Translations under genes and position numbers: made by a program
Shown: piece by piece, positions 46,001-53,503 of the stretch
Numbering within the stretch: position 1 is the first letter of the stretch
Layout of the letters: every line of letters starts with the position of its first letter
Notes under the pieces: model-generated
What the model was told of the DNA's origin: nothing
What the model saw: the letters and a program-made list of their open reading frames with translations, nothing else
The model's database searches: none
Source: JAHEKO01 sp965212505
Lineage (GTDB): Bacteria; Acidobacteriota; Thermoanaerobaculia; Multivoradales; JAHEKO01
NCBI GenBank assembly: GCA_965212505.1
Contig: OZ243123.1
Span: 682,001 to 746,000 of the forward strand
Direction: 5' to 3'
DNA: 64,000 nt

Positions 46001-47148
46001 TCCTGGAAGTAGGACGCAACCCGGAAGTCCGGCACGATCGACGGGTCGTTGGGGTCGTAGTTGGGTGCGAGTCGCTGGAGGATCGTGTCCTTGTTCGAGA
46101 CTCCCCAGACCTCTTCGCTTTCCCAGTCGAGCGGAATGACGTCGCCGCGATCCATGACCCAGGAGTGGCGGCTGTCGGGATCACTGGTCCGCGGGTACTT
46201 GAGATTCACGCCCGCGGTGTCGTCGGCCGCAGCGTCGTCGTTCGGGTCCCAGCCTTCGCAGGTGTTCGCAGCGCGGGTGTCGTCGGGCGAGAAAAATCCG
46301 TTGGGGTTGCCCGCGGAGTCGGTCGAATCGTCGATCTGCCAGTAGAGCATCTGGTTGCCGCCCGGCAGATTGCGTCCCTGAAGATCCTGGGTGTAGAGGC
46401 GCTCGAACTGAATCGTCTGAGACTCGGTGTTGGTGAGCCAGATCGCGCAATCGTTGCGCGCCTCGCGGAGCTGAACCCGTACGTCGATCGTCTCGTCGCC
46501 GAGCGCTCCGCCCGCGATGTTGTAAGTGACGTAGAAGCGACGGCCGTTGTGGCGGACCCACTCTTCTGTGGTGTTCGCGCCGGTGTCGCCAGTGATCGGG
46601 AAGGTGACGATCTCACCGAAGTCTTCGGCGTTGTCGACGTCGCGAGCACCGCCGCACGTCCCCAGCTGGTCGTTGCCGTCGAGGTCGCAGTCGGTGTTGC
46701 CGTCGTTGTCGTCCATGCAGCTGTCGCCGAAGTGCTTGGCGACGCCCGGCGCCGGATAGGGGAGACGGTCGTCGTTCACCCAGTTGAGACTCGTGCTCGG
46801 GGTGTAGATCCAGTGCTTCCGATAGGCGCGCACCTCGTCCTGGTTGTAGGTGGCGAAGCCCCAGAAGATGTCGTCGAGCTCAGGGTCGCTCACCACTCGG
46901 TAGAGTGCCGACTTCGCCTGGTAGAACTTGCTGTTCGGGTCGTCGCCGTAGGCCGGCGCGAAGCCGTCGCCTCCCGGCTGCCAGTTCATCGAGCCGGAGA
47001 CGTCGAAGAGCACCATCAGGTAGGGCACCCGGCCGCCCTCGCGGACCAGATCGCGGTCGTCGGCGGACGCCGGCAGAGCGATCATCGTCAGTAGTAGAAG
47101 GAGCAGCGCCGCGGTGCGCAGTGCTGTCGAGCGATGGAGGTTGATCAT
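43015..47148 (-). CDS. pilY1: PilY1-like type IV pilus tip adhesin
   Basis: 1377 residues, longer than the usual ~1160. Signal peptide, then LMVLFDVSGSMNWQPGG near residues 45-60, the MIDAS-like DxSGS of a von Willebrand A domain. The C-terminal half is the PilY1 beta-propeller: KMLFTGSNDGQLHAFDAG, GKGYFALDITQP, and a calcium-binding loop DLDQDGYTDTVYFG at about residue 1086. PilY1 caps the pilus tip and modulates extension and surface sensing. It shares one base with pilX (TGATG), so the minor pilins and tip protein are one transcript. Confidence 0.95.
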   Translation of the reverse strand: MINLHRSTALRTAALLLLLLTMIALPASADDRDLVREGGRVPYLMVLFDVSGSMNWQPGGDGFAPAYGDDPNSKFYQAKSALYRVVSDPELDDIFWGFATYNQDEVRAYRKHWIYTPSTSLNWVNDDRLPYPAPGVAKHFGDSCMDDNDGNTDCDLDGNDQLGTCGGARDVDNAEDFGEIVTFPITGDTGANTTEEWVRHNGRRFYVTYNIAGGALGDETIDVRVQLREARNDCAIWLTNTESQTIQFERLYTQDLQGRNLPGGNQMLYWQIDDSTDSAGNPNGFFSPDDTRAANTCEGWDPNDDAAADDTAGVNLKYPRTSDPDSRHSWVMDRGDVIPLDWESEEVWGVSNKDTILQRLAPNYDPNDPSIVPDFRVASYFQDNPNTLFNGRLELDPLYVNTPPLLPNGATPIGNSMRDFMDFYDTWEGVATGPDGDENFGCRSVNLLIITDGDETCYGGTQTGTTDGGGDANPCWIADRLLTESNRDIKTYVIGFGLQGQATNFLDCIAENGGTDEIDTDGDGVPDITGPILPGNEDELVDALKSVIQSIRAQERSFAAAAVPQGQATVQDKAYLTSFLPLESESIWPGRLDAYLRPIPLKDAQIELPDGTTVTRQVPDPDQECSTGDDSSCHLWNAGEEILEQAASDADIALGDYNLGNGERRRRVYWGRDRGDVPLQRRNFKRPGGDGTWRDLLIAMDICPEGSGSSSSCVQDLDNRDEANETLDFFHEVKNAVDPRTSDPIDYLLGDIFHSDPAVIGNPDTFRYWVADVAGSGALPLEDMCTVSPTGYRCFFAKQQFRRKMLFTGSNDGQLHAFDAGIFRGTCESSPSGQQFVAGEFDDGTGREIFSFVPKSAMPDLVSLKDGLDHQFTVDGRVSSGDIFIDPSHGGTPDEDEREWRSIIMTGLREGGKGYFALDITQPDDLDECGGLPVLPKPRSGSLEYVPSCVSGTCDDTLTFPSALFEFTDRDDCGEDGSGDPLELADGQCDSDENGLADLGDAWSRPVITRIQVSEDVGGTLETVDKYVAIFGGGSDPERKSAEEAEGNHIFMIDLETGKAIFKRRVPDAEGVPSGSVASDLAAVDLDQDGYTDTVYFGTVGGFLYKMDIRSPAELESVPSAGLKVTDSAWDPFPVFDTGGRSIYFEPAVVFVAELGQYAVSFGTGDREDLWSETLQEGRVYMLLDRNFSEADVTSGLLPKDESSYQEITLGTTNTTTDYLQQAPYGWYIRLDEDERVITRSFSLAGITVISSFQPLEESSDGGICRRYGNSRVTVVTTTSGNALLESGDRFFLVPAGFLSTPFAEVGQTKNPDGGGSNSDDLPDNLENVIDEIKKLFPSNCRFANYTINIKAVRDDTGIEFLAAVPVCTFETNWRDY

Positions 47149-47708
47149 CAGAATCCCTCCTGAATGCCGCCAGAGTTGTCGGTCAGGGCGTCGACGGCGG
47201 TGAGCGTCTCCATCCGCCAGGGCTGGAACGCCACCATCACGCTGAGCCGTTCCTGAGCGAGCGGAATCGGCTGATCCGGCGGATCGTCGGGGTCACCTAT
47301 CCAACCGATGCGGGTGGACGTCGCCGCGACGGCATGGTTGATCTTGAAGAACGGCGAGTCCTGGTTCACCTGACAGAGGTTGCAGGGGCCGTCTTGGACC
47401 GGCGTGAACGGAGTCATCTCCAGCCGGTTCCGGATGTGCAAAGCGGGGTCCTCGCTCTCCTCGGTGAGGTCGAGGCGCATCGAACGAAGGTCGGGGACCA
47501 CCAGCGCCTTGGCCGTGGAGATCGCGATGCCGGCGTTAGCGGAGTAGAAGCTGCGCCGCAGGACACGGTCGTTCTCGCCGATCTGCGCCTCGGTCTGGGT
47601 GCTGAGCGTTGCCGCGAGGCCGACGATGGTCAGGATCAGTAGGACGAGGATGGCCAGCAGGTAGACGCTGCCGCTCTCGGATCGGAGCTCTCTGCGGTGA
47701 GTTCTCAT
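47148..47708 (-). CDS. pilX: PilX-like minor pilin
   Basis: 186 residues. The N-terminus GSVYLLAILVLLILTIVGLAATLSTQTEAQIG is the PilX_N domain: a hydrophobic helix without the full prepilin GF-LxE signature. The start overlaps the pilW stop. It is expected to help form the minor pilin initiation complex with PilV/PilW below PilY1. Confidence 0.85.
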   Translation of the reverse strand: MRTHRRELRSESGSVYLLAILVLLILTIVGLAATLSTQTEAQIGENDRVLRRSFYSANAGIAISTAKALVVPDLRSMRLDLTEESEDPALHIRNRLEMTPFTPVQDGPCNLCQVNQDSPFFKINHAVAATSTRIGWIGDPDDPPDQPIPLAQERLSVMVAFQPWRMETLTAVDALTDNSGGIQEGF

Positions 47709-49060
47709 GAGATGTTCCTCAGGTCGACGATCGTCTGCATCAGTTGGCGCCGATGAAGGCGCTCTTCGTCGGTGTTCAGCGGTGCGACCACCGCGTTCTC
47801 GATGAGGGGGATGAGCGGCGCGCGGTAGCGCAGGATCGGTGACTGGACGCGCGCCAGAGTGTTGATGCGGACGTAGTAGATCTCCGGCTGGGGCGGAATG
47901 CCGGGGGTCCCTTCGTCGTCGTCCCAGGGGGGAACCCAGGGCGACTCCGTCGGATCGTCGGCGTCGCCGTTGAACAGCCAGTCGTCGTCCTCACCGGTGG
48001 CGCTTTCCGTGAGGATCAGATCGTCTTCGTCGGTCGTGCCGTCACCGTTGAGGTCGGTCAGGGCGTCCCCCAGGTTGGTGTCGAAGCCGAGTGCAACCTG
48101 GAACTCGCGCACGTTCTCGGCGATGTCGAGCGCTGCGCTCGCGTCGCCGCCGTGCGGCGTTTCGGTACCCGGGAACATGCGCGCCATGGAGAAGATCGGA
48201 TCGACCTCGTCCGGGTCCGGATCGTCGTCACGGACGTAGAACCGGTACTCCTCGAGCACGCCCACCCAGGCGACCGCCGTCAGGTTGGTTGGGAGCGCCG
48301 GGTCGGCCAGGGTGCCGGACTGGTACAGGTCTCGGTACTCGGGGTGAGTGCCGCCGGCAACATTGAACGCCAGCGTCACCTGATTGGCCCCAGCGATGCT
48401 CGAGCCGGGGTTCAGCTCGACCACGCCGTAGATGGTCTCGTCGACCGAGCTGACCAGGATCAGCGCTTCGGGCAGTCCCAGGTTGATGGCGTCGACGAGG
48501 TCGTCGAGCCCCTGGGGACGACCGGTCGGGCTGGGGGTGGCGACGACGATCGTGCCCGACGCCGCGGTCGAGGCGTCGTCGGTCGGGATGCCGCCGGCAT
48601 CGAAGAGCGTGAGCGCACCGCCCACGGTGTTGACCTGGAAGACCGAGCTCGTGAAGACGCCGCGTACGGTCAGGACGTCGGTACCGGCGACCGCCTCCGG
48701 CCCGTCTGCGAGCCCGGGAACGACCTCCAGCGAGCCGCCGCCATCGCCGATGTTGTCGATCACGTCGAGGGCGGGTGTCTTGCGGACTCCACCATCGTTG
48801 ATCATTGCCGGAAGTCCTCCACGACCCGCCATGCGGATCATTCGGGTCATCAGGTTCTGGCTCGTACGCAAGCCCTGTTGCATGTCGGCGACCTGCGTCT
48901 GCGTCTTGGCGAGGGTGGTGTTGCGCTCGAAGATCTGGAGCAGTCCGAGCATCAACATCACGGCCAGCGTGACCACGACCAGGAGCTCGAGCAGGGTGAA
49001 GCCGCGGGCGCGAAGCCTTGCGGTTCGGTGGACGAGTGGACGCACGTTTCGCTCTCTCAT
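47705..49060 (-). CDS. pilW: PilW-like prepilin (large)
   Basis: 451 residues. The prepilin motif ARGFTLLELLVVVTLAVMLML has Gly before Phe and Glu at +5, with a hydrophobic stalk helix. The long C-terminal globular part (~400 residues) with many Gly/Asp loops is typical of PilW-type large minor pilins. Its start codon is adjacent to and overlapping the pilV stop. Confidence 0.9.
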   Translation of the reverse strand: MRERNVRPLVHRTARLRARGFTLLELLVVVTLAVMLMLGLLQIFERNTTLAKTQTQVADMQQGLRTSQNLMTRMIRMAGRGGLPAMINDGGVRKTPALDVIDNIGDGGGSLEVVPGLADGPEAVAGTDVLTVRGVFTSSVFQVNTVGGALTLFDAGGIPTDDASTAASGTIVVATPSPTGRPQGLDDLVDAINLGLPEALILVSSVDETIYGVVELNPGSSIAGANQVTLAFNVAGGTHPEYRDLYQSGTLADPALPTNLTAVAWVGVLEEYRFYVRDDDPDPDEVDPIFSMARMFPGTETPHGGDASAALDIAENVREFQVALGFDTNLGDALTDLNGDGTTDEDDLILTESATGEDDDWLFNGDADDPTESPWVPPWDDDEGTPGIPPQPEIYYVRINTLARVQSPILRYRAPLIPLIENAVVAPLNTDEERLHRRQLMQTIVDLRNIS

Positions 49061-49662
49061 CAGAATGCCTTCAGGCTGCGGAGCTCGAGTCGGGTCGGAC
49101 CGCCGGCGCCGAAGGCGTTTCGCTGGCTCTCGATGAGCACGCGAACCTCCTTCAAATGGATTGCGTTCGGCGTGGTGCCGGCCTGGAGGGGGTTGTCGAA
49201 GTAGCCGTCGTAGTCGTCGTCTTCGATGCCGACGAGGCCGTCCAGCACGCCGTCGAGGTCGGTGTCGACCACGCCGTTGATGCTGAACTGACGGACCTCG
49301 GTGGTGCGCTCCCAGCTGGCGACTTCGGTGCCCGGGTCATCGGTCCAGGTTTCGTCGCCGAGCTTGTCCTGGAGCCCCTGCGCCCAGTAGTCGACGGTCT
49401 GGCGCACGGTGCCGGCCGTGACCTCGACCTCCCAGTTGTTGAAGGTCACCTGCTGGAGGGACTCGAGCTGGGTGCCGCCGTGGTTGGTGACCACCGTCGC
49501 CTCCCGGCCCGCAATGTTCTGGACGACGGATCGGGTGAACATCGGAAGGAGCCCGATCAGGACCAGAAGCAGGATGAAGAAGCCGACGAGGACTTCGATG
49601 ATGGAGAAGCCGCCCTCCTGCGAGCGGCGCGGTCGTGCGGAACGTTGGACTCTGATTCTCAT
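49060..49662 (-). CDS. pilV: PilV-like prepilin
   Basis: 200 residues from the ATG at 49662, chosen because GGAGG is 6 bases upstream. The class III signal peptide is QEGGFSIIEVLVGFFILLLVLIG with Glu5. The rest is globular. It lies 14 bases after the GspH/FimT-like gene and its 3' end overlaps pilW by one base. Confidence 0.88.
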   Translation of the reverse strand: MRIRVQRSARPRRSQEGGFSIIEVLVGFFILLLVLIGLLPMFTRSVVQNIAGREATVVTNHGGTQLESLQQVTFNNWEVEVTAGTVRQTVDYWAQGLQDKLGDETWTDDPGTEVASWERTTEVRQFSINGVVDTDLDGVLDGLVGIEDDDYDGYFDNPLQAGTTPNAIHLKEVRVLIESQRNAFGAGGPTRLELRSLKAF

Positions 49663-49676
49663 ACGCGCCTCCATAC

Positions 49677-50315
49677 CTACATCCAGCTCCAGCTGTGGCC
49701 TTCCTCGTTCTTCTCGAACCACTCACCCGCGATGTCGTCCCACTTGCGCACCTGGACGCGGGCGGTCCCCTGGGGCGCGATGCGAAGCTCGAAGAAGTTG
49801 CCGCGGTCATCTCCCAACCGGACCGCACCGATATCGGTGATCGAGCCGTCGGAGATGAAGATGGCGACCTCTTCGTCCGTCCCGTTGTTGTCGACCGTGG
49901 TCAGGCCGTCGATCGGGTCGAGAAGCGCGGGCCCGACGAACTCGATGCCGCCGGGGAGGTCGAAGTTGCCGATCCAGTAGTCGGTGGTCTTGTTCGGCTC
50001 GCCCACGACCGGGTTGAACACCCCGTCGGGTGGATCGGCGGTGGTCGCACCGTCGCGATCTGCGAACGCCTCGACGCGCCGCAGCGCGAAGTCGAACCGG
50101 ACGACCGTGTCTACGTTCTGCTTGATCGACTCGGAGCGTGCACGACGCATGATGGTCGAGCTGTTGCCGAGCAGCCCCTCCATCTTGCTCCGGTGGATGA
50201 TGTTCTGCAGCAGCGGTACGCCCATCGCCGCCAGGATGCCGACGATCGCGATTACGACCAGCATTTCGACTGCGGTGAACCCCTTGCGCGACTGACGGTA
50301 GCTTCGTCGTTCCAT
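49677..50315 (-). CDS. GspH/FimT-type minor prepilin
   Basis: 212 residues from the ATG at 50315 with RBS GAGAGGAG. The prepilin motif RKGFTAVEMLVVIAIVGILAAMGVPLL is followed by the GspH/FimT-specific MEGLLGNSSTIMRRARSESIKQNV. First gene of the minor pilin operon. The perfect sigma-54-type promoter lies about 32-47 bases upstream. Confidence 0.88.
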   Translation of the reverse strand: MERRSYRQSRKGFTAVEMLVVIAIVGILAAMGVPLLQNIIHRSKMEGLLGNSSTIMRRARSESIKQNVDTVVRFDFALRRVEAFADRDGATTADPPDGVFNPVVGEPNKTTDYWIGNFDLPGGIEFVGPALLDPIDGLTTVDNNGTDEEVAIFISDGSITDIGAVRLGDDRGNFFELRIAPQGTARVQVRKWDDIAGEWFEKNEEGHSWSWM

Positions 50316-50346
50316 TCGACTCCTCTCGTTCCGAGCTAACCGGAGG

Positions 50347-50362
50347 AGCAAGCCGAGTGCCA
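50347..50362 (-). promoter_or_regulatory. Sigma-54 (RpoN) promoter of the minor-pilin operon
   Basis: On the minus strand TGGCAC-TCGGC-TTGCT equals the -24/-12 consensus TGGCACN5TTGCW, with GG-GC spacing of 10. Predicted start near 50336, giving a leader of about 21 bases before the GspH/FimT ATG. Confidence 0.75.
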
Positions 50363-50731
50363 CTCGTATCGCGAGCCGGCTATGGCATGTAAGTGCTTTA
50401 TTGGAAAGGTTTACCGGAGTTCTTGGTGCCGGCCGAGTTTTGTGAGGGGCGCAGTGGTCGTTTCTTTAATACCCAATATGCGCAGACGAGAAGGGGATGG
50501 AGGGGGCTGGTTTCAACGAGGGACACCGGTCGGGCGCGACAGTGAGCGGCGTCTTCCTCGACCCGGCGTCGTGTACGCCGAGTCGCCGTGCGGTGACCTC
50601 GAAGCGGCCTCGGACCCGGTGGCGTCCACAGCGCTGCTGCCGCTGGCCGGCGTCACCGAGACGCCAACTCCTTCGCCGACGGCGCAGGAGGTCGGCACAG
50701 AACGCGCTCTCGGGTGCCCCTCACGCCCCCT

Positions 50732-50747
50732 TGGCCCGCTCTTTGCT
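50732..50747 (+). promoter_or_regulatory. Sigma-54-like promoter of the TPR gene
   Basis: TGGCCC-GCTCT-TTGCT has one change in the -24 element. Predicted start near 50758, 4 bases before ATG 50762 or 13 before the in-frame ATG at 50771, giving a nearly leaderless or short-leader mRNA. Confidence 0.45.
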
Positions 50748-50761
50748 AATCTTGAAGTGTT

Positions 50762-51451
50762 ATGTCGAACATGAATTTGAGTCGTCTCTCTCAGACCCTG
50801 CTGCTCGCGGTCCTCGTTATCGCCCCGGGAGCGGCTCTCGCCCAAGATTCCGATCCGGGTGGCGCGCCTCCGGCACCAAACGAAGAGCCAGGCACGCTCG
50901 ATACCCTGATGGACCAGTCCTCGCTCGGCAACGTGAGCCAGGCGGCGATGAGCTACTACCACGCCGGTCACCGGTCCTTTGCACGCGCCGAGAAGATGGA
51001 GTCCAAGCTCGACGAGACTCCAGCGTCCAAGCGCGAGAAGACCATGGCCAAGATCGAGAAGGCCTACCAGGATGCGATCGATAGCTACCTCCAGGCGATC
51101 CGCACGAACCCGAAGCTGCTCGAGGCCTACACCGAGCTCGGACAGTCCTATCGCGCCGTGGACAAGCATGCGGAAGCGGTCCAGGTCTACAACGCGGTGC
51201 TCAAGATGGCGCCCGAGAATGTCGACAGCATCTACGGCAGGGGCGAGGCGTTCTTGGCCTTGAACTACCTGCGGGAAGCTGCGACCACCTATGCCGAGCT
51301 GGCAGAGGGGAACGCCGAGCACGCCGCGAAGCTGATGGCTTCGATGAAGGCGTGGGTTGCGGAGCGTCGCGAAAACCCAGGCGAGCTCCGCCCGGACGCG
51401 GTCGAGACGCTGGCGCTGTGGATCGAGCAGCAAGAGAGCGGCTCGAGCTGA
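50762..51451 (+). CDS. Exported tetratricopeptide repeat protein
   Basis: 229 residues with a signal peptide (LSQTLLLAVLVIAPGAALA). Residues ~70-180 contain TPR units: AYQDAIDSYLQAIRTNPKLLEAYTELGQSYRAVDKHAEAVQVYNAVLKMAPEN. It is likely a periplasmic or outer-membrane scaffold; such proteins (PilF/TPR lipoproteins) help pilin secretion, but a pilus role is only inferred from the divergent operon. An in-frame ATG at 50771 is an alternative start. Confidence 0.85.
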   Translation: MSNMNLSRLSQTLLLAVLVIAPGAALAQDSDPGGAPPAPNEEPGTLDTLMDQSSLGNVSQAAMSYYHAGHRSFARAEKMESKLDETPASKREKTMAKIEKAYQDAIDSYLQAIRTNPKLLEAYTELGQSYRAVDKHAEAVQVYNAVLKMAPENVDSIYGRGEAFLALNYLREAATTYAELAEGNAEHAAKLMASMKAWVAERRENPGELRPDAVETLALWIEQQESGSS

Positions 51452-51819
51452 GCGACGCGGTCGTCAAACGAGCGCGCGACATCGAGCGTCGCGAAGTTGC
51501 GGCGGGCTCCGCCACCGAGACCCAGGTCCTGATCGACGCGGGTGACGGGGCGCCCAACTTCGCGATGCGCCGCTTCATCATGGGGGAGGGAGGCGGCATG
51601 CCTCGTCACACCAACACGGTGGAGCATGAGCAGTTTGTGCTCAAGGGGCGAGCGAGAGTGTCGATCGGCGAGCGTACCTTCGAGGTCGGGGCCGAGGACG
51701 TGGTCTATATCCCCGCCGGTGAGGCGCATTCATATGACGTTCTCGAGGCGCCGTTCGAGTTTCTCTGCATGGTGCCCAACCTTCCCGATCGGATCGACCT
51801 GGTCGATCCAGAGGGTTGA
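51418..51819 (+). CDS. Cupin-domain protein
   Basis: About 133 residues from GTG 51418, overlapping the TPR gene by 34 bases; the start is uncertain. The conserved cupin box is MPRHTNTVEHEQFVLKGRARVSIG and YIPAGEAHSYDVLEAP. A small metal-dependent enzyme or binding protein is likely, of unknown substrate. Its overlap with the TPR gene suggests translation from the same mRNA. Confidence 0.75.
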   Translation: MDRAARERLELSDAVVKRARDIERREVAAGSATETQVLIDAGDGAPNFAMRRFIMGEGGGMPRHTNTVEHEQFVLKGRARVSIGERTFEVGAEDVVYIPAGEAHSYDVLEAPFEFLCMVPNLPDRIDLVDPEG

Positions 51820-51880
51820 AGAAACCAGTGATCTGAATCGAAGTCGGCGCGGTTGAGTGCCGTGCGCCGGGCTCGCTAGC

Positions 51881-51896
51881 TGGCACGTGATGTGCT
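51881..51896 (+). promoter_or_regulatory. Sigma-54-like promoter of the Kelch gene
   Basis: TGGCAC-GTGAT-GTGCT: exact -24 element and one -12 change (G for T), with the right spacing. The predicted start near 51907 leaves a ~60 base leader before the TTG start. Confidence 0.5.
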
Positions 51897-51966
51897 CCTT
51901 GCTGAGTCGACCTCGAGAGTGACCCGTGTATCCAAGCCGGTCCGGTACCGGCTGAGGAGGTCAGAA

Positions 51967-53289
51967 TTGTCCAGAACCGCCGCTCTGGCGACCGCTGTCG
52001 CCCTCTTTTCGATGTCGCTCGTGCCGACAGCGGCATCGCCGTGTTCGCAGGCGAAGCTGCCGCCGGTGGACATCGCGCTCTTTCACGCCACGATCGAGCA
52101 AGAGATTCTGAGTTCACTCGCCGACGAAGGCGGTACGTGGACTCTGCTCGGTGCGATGCCGATCTCGAACTCCGAGTTCAGCGTGGCCGTCGTCGACGGC
52201 CTGTTCTACGCGGTCGGAGGCTTTCTCACTCCCAACCAGGCGAAGCTTCTGATCTACGACCCGGAGGGCGACTCCTGGAGCGAGGGAGCTCCGCTGCCGA
52301 ACCCGACCCACCACGCCGGAGTGGTTGCCGTCGGCGGCAAGGTCTATTCGATCGGTGGTACGCGTGCGGAGAGCCTCGTGCAGATCTACGACCCGAGGAC
52401 CGACAGCTGGGACCGCGGCGTCGACATGCCGACCCCGAGAACGGCTCCCGCGGCCGTCGTGCTCGACGGACTCATTCACGTCATCGGCGGCGCCGGCAAC
52501 ATCAACATCGGCAACGCGATGAAGGCTCACGAGGTCTATGACCCGGCCGCCGACCGGTGGGAGGCCCGCGCCGAGGTACCCAAGGCCAGCGAACATGTTT
52601 TCGCGCAGGAGATCGACGGCAAGATCTACTACGCGGGTGGTCGCGACCAGTTTGCCAACACGACGGTGGCCTACGAGTACGACGCTGCGACGGACAGTTG
52701 GCGGGTGATCAGCCCTCTGCTTGCCGGAGCGAGCGGCTATGGCCCGGCGCGCCTCGGCTCCAAAATGTACGTCTTCGGCGGCGAGGACATCCTCTCGGCG
52801 ACGGTCTCGACCCGAACGCAGGTCTACGACGCGACTCGCGACAGCTGGGAGGCTCTCGAGCCGATGCCGGTGCCCCTTCACGGCCTGGCGGGCGCTTCGC
52901 TCGGTTCGTCCATCTACCTCTTCGGAGGCGCCGAAATCGCTAGCAGCGGCCAAGGCTCGAACGTGGTTCTGAGGTTCGATCCGCCGGATGTCGACGCGAG
53001 CGTCGCGCCGCCTAAGAAGCCGAAGAAGCTCAAGGCGAAGGCGCTGGCGGCGAAGAAGGTGCGCCTCAAGTGGAAGGACAAGTCGCGCAACGAGGACGGG
53101 TTTCAGATCGAGGTGAGCGTCGAGGGCGGGCCCTTCGAGTTCCTCGTGGAGGTGGGCGCGAACACGAAGAAGCGCATCGTGAAGGGGCTCACCCCGGACA
53201 CGACGTACACCTTCCGAGTGCGCGCTACAAACGGCGCTGGACCGTCGGCCTACTCGAACGAGAGGTCGGTCACCACCCCAGCTGGATAG
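51967..53289 (+). CDS. Secreted Kelch-repeat protein with C-terminal fibronectin type III domain
   Basis: 440 residues from TTG 51967. A strong RBS GAGGAGG ends six bases before it and the signal peptide (LATAVALFSMSLVPTAAS) starts at once; an upstream ATG would give a long leader peptide without RBS. About six Kelch blades follow, each with a GG...YDP..D.W pattern (AVGGFLTPNQAKLLIYDPEGDSW, VFGGEDILSATVSTRTQVYD). A Lys-rich linker leads to an FN3 domain (GFQIEVSVEGGPFEFLVEVGANT). Surface adhesion or glycan binding is plausible. Confidence 0.88.
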   Translation: MSRTAALATAVALFSMSLVPTAASPCSQAKLPPVDIALFHATIEQEILSSLADEGGTWTLLGAMPISNSEFSVAVVDGLFYAVGGFLTPNQAKLLIYDPEGDSWSEGAPLPNPTHHAGVVAVGGKVYSIGGTRAESLVQIYDPRTDSWDRGVDMPTPRTAPAAVVLDGLIHVIGGAGNINIGNAMKAHEVYDPAADRWEARAEVPKASEHVFAQEIDGKIYYAGGRDQFANTTVAYEYDAATDSWRVISPLLAGASGYGPARLGSKMYVFGGEDILSATVSTRTQVYDATRDSWEALEPMPVPLHGLAGASLGSSIYLFGGAEIASSGQGSNVVLRFDPPDVDASVAPPKKPKKLKAKALAAKKVRLKWKDKSRNEDGFQIEVSVEGGPFEFLVEVGANTKKRIVKGLTPDTTYTFRVRATNGAGPSAYSNERSVTTPAG

Positions 53290-53503
53290 TCCGCTAGGGG
53301 ACGCCTGCGTCGGCTCGGTCGCGGCCTTTTTGGCGCCCGAGACCGACTCTGGCGTCGCCTTGCCGTCCATCGCCGCCTCGTTTTGTCGGGAAAGGCTGGC
53401 GTGCAGCTGCCCGCCCAAGAGGGCGCGGATCCTGCAGGTCATCTCTGCTTAGCGTTCAGATCGCCTGGCCTCAATCTCCGGTAGGCTCGGCTCGAGGTCA
53501 CCT

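Larger units (their letters stand above)
50316..50761. other. Regulatory intergenic region between pilus operon and TPR gene
   Basis: A 446-base divergent region with outward-facing sigma-54-like promoters at both ends (50347-50362 minus, 50732-50747 plus). The middle is GC-rich with several short self-complementary stretches but no credible gene, and could hold the activator binding sites that sigma-54 promoters need. Confidence 0.6.

Noticed and set aside
50382..50774. 130-residue plus-strand frame in the pilus/TPR regulatory region
   Set aside because: No RBS or domain; it would cover the sigma-54-like site and run into the TPR gene out of frame.
50513..51433. 306-residue minus-strand frame over the TPR gene
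   Set aside because: Shadow of the TPR gene; no conserved motif.
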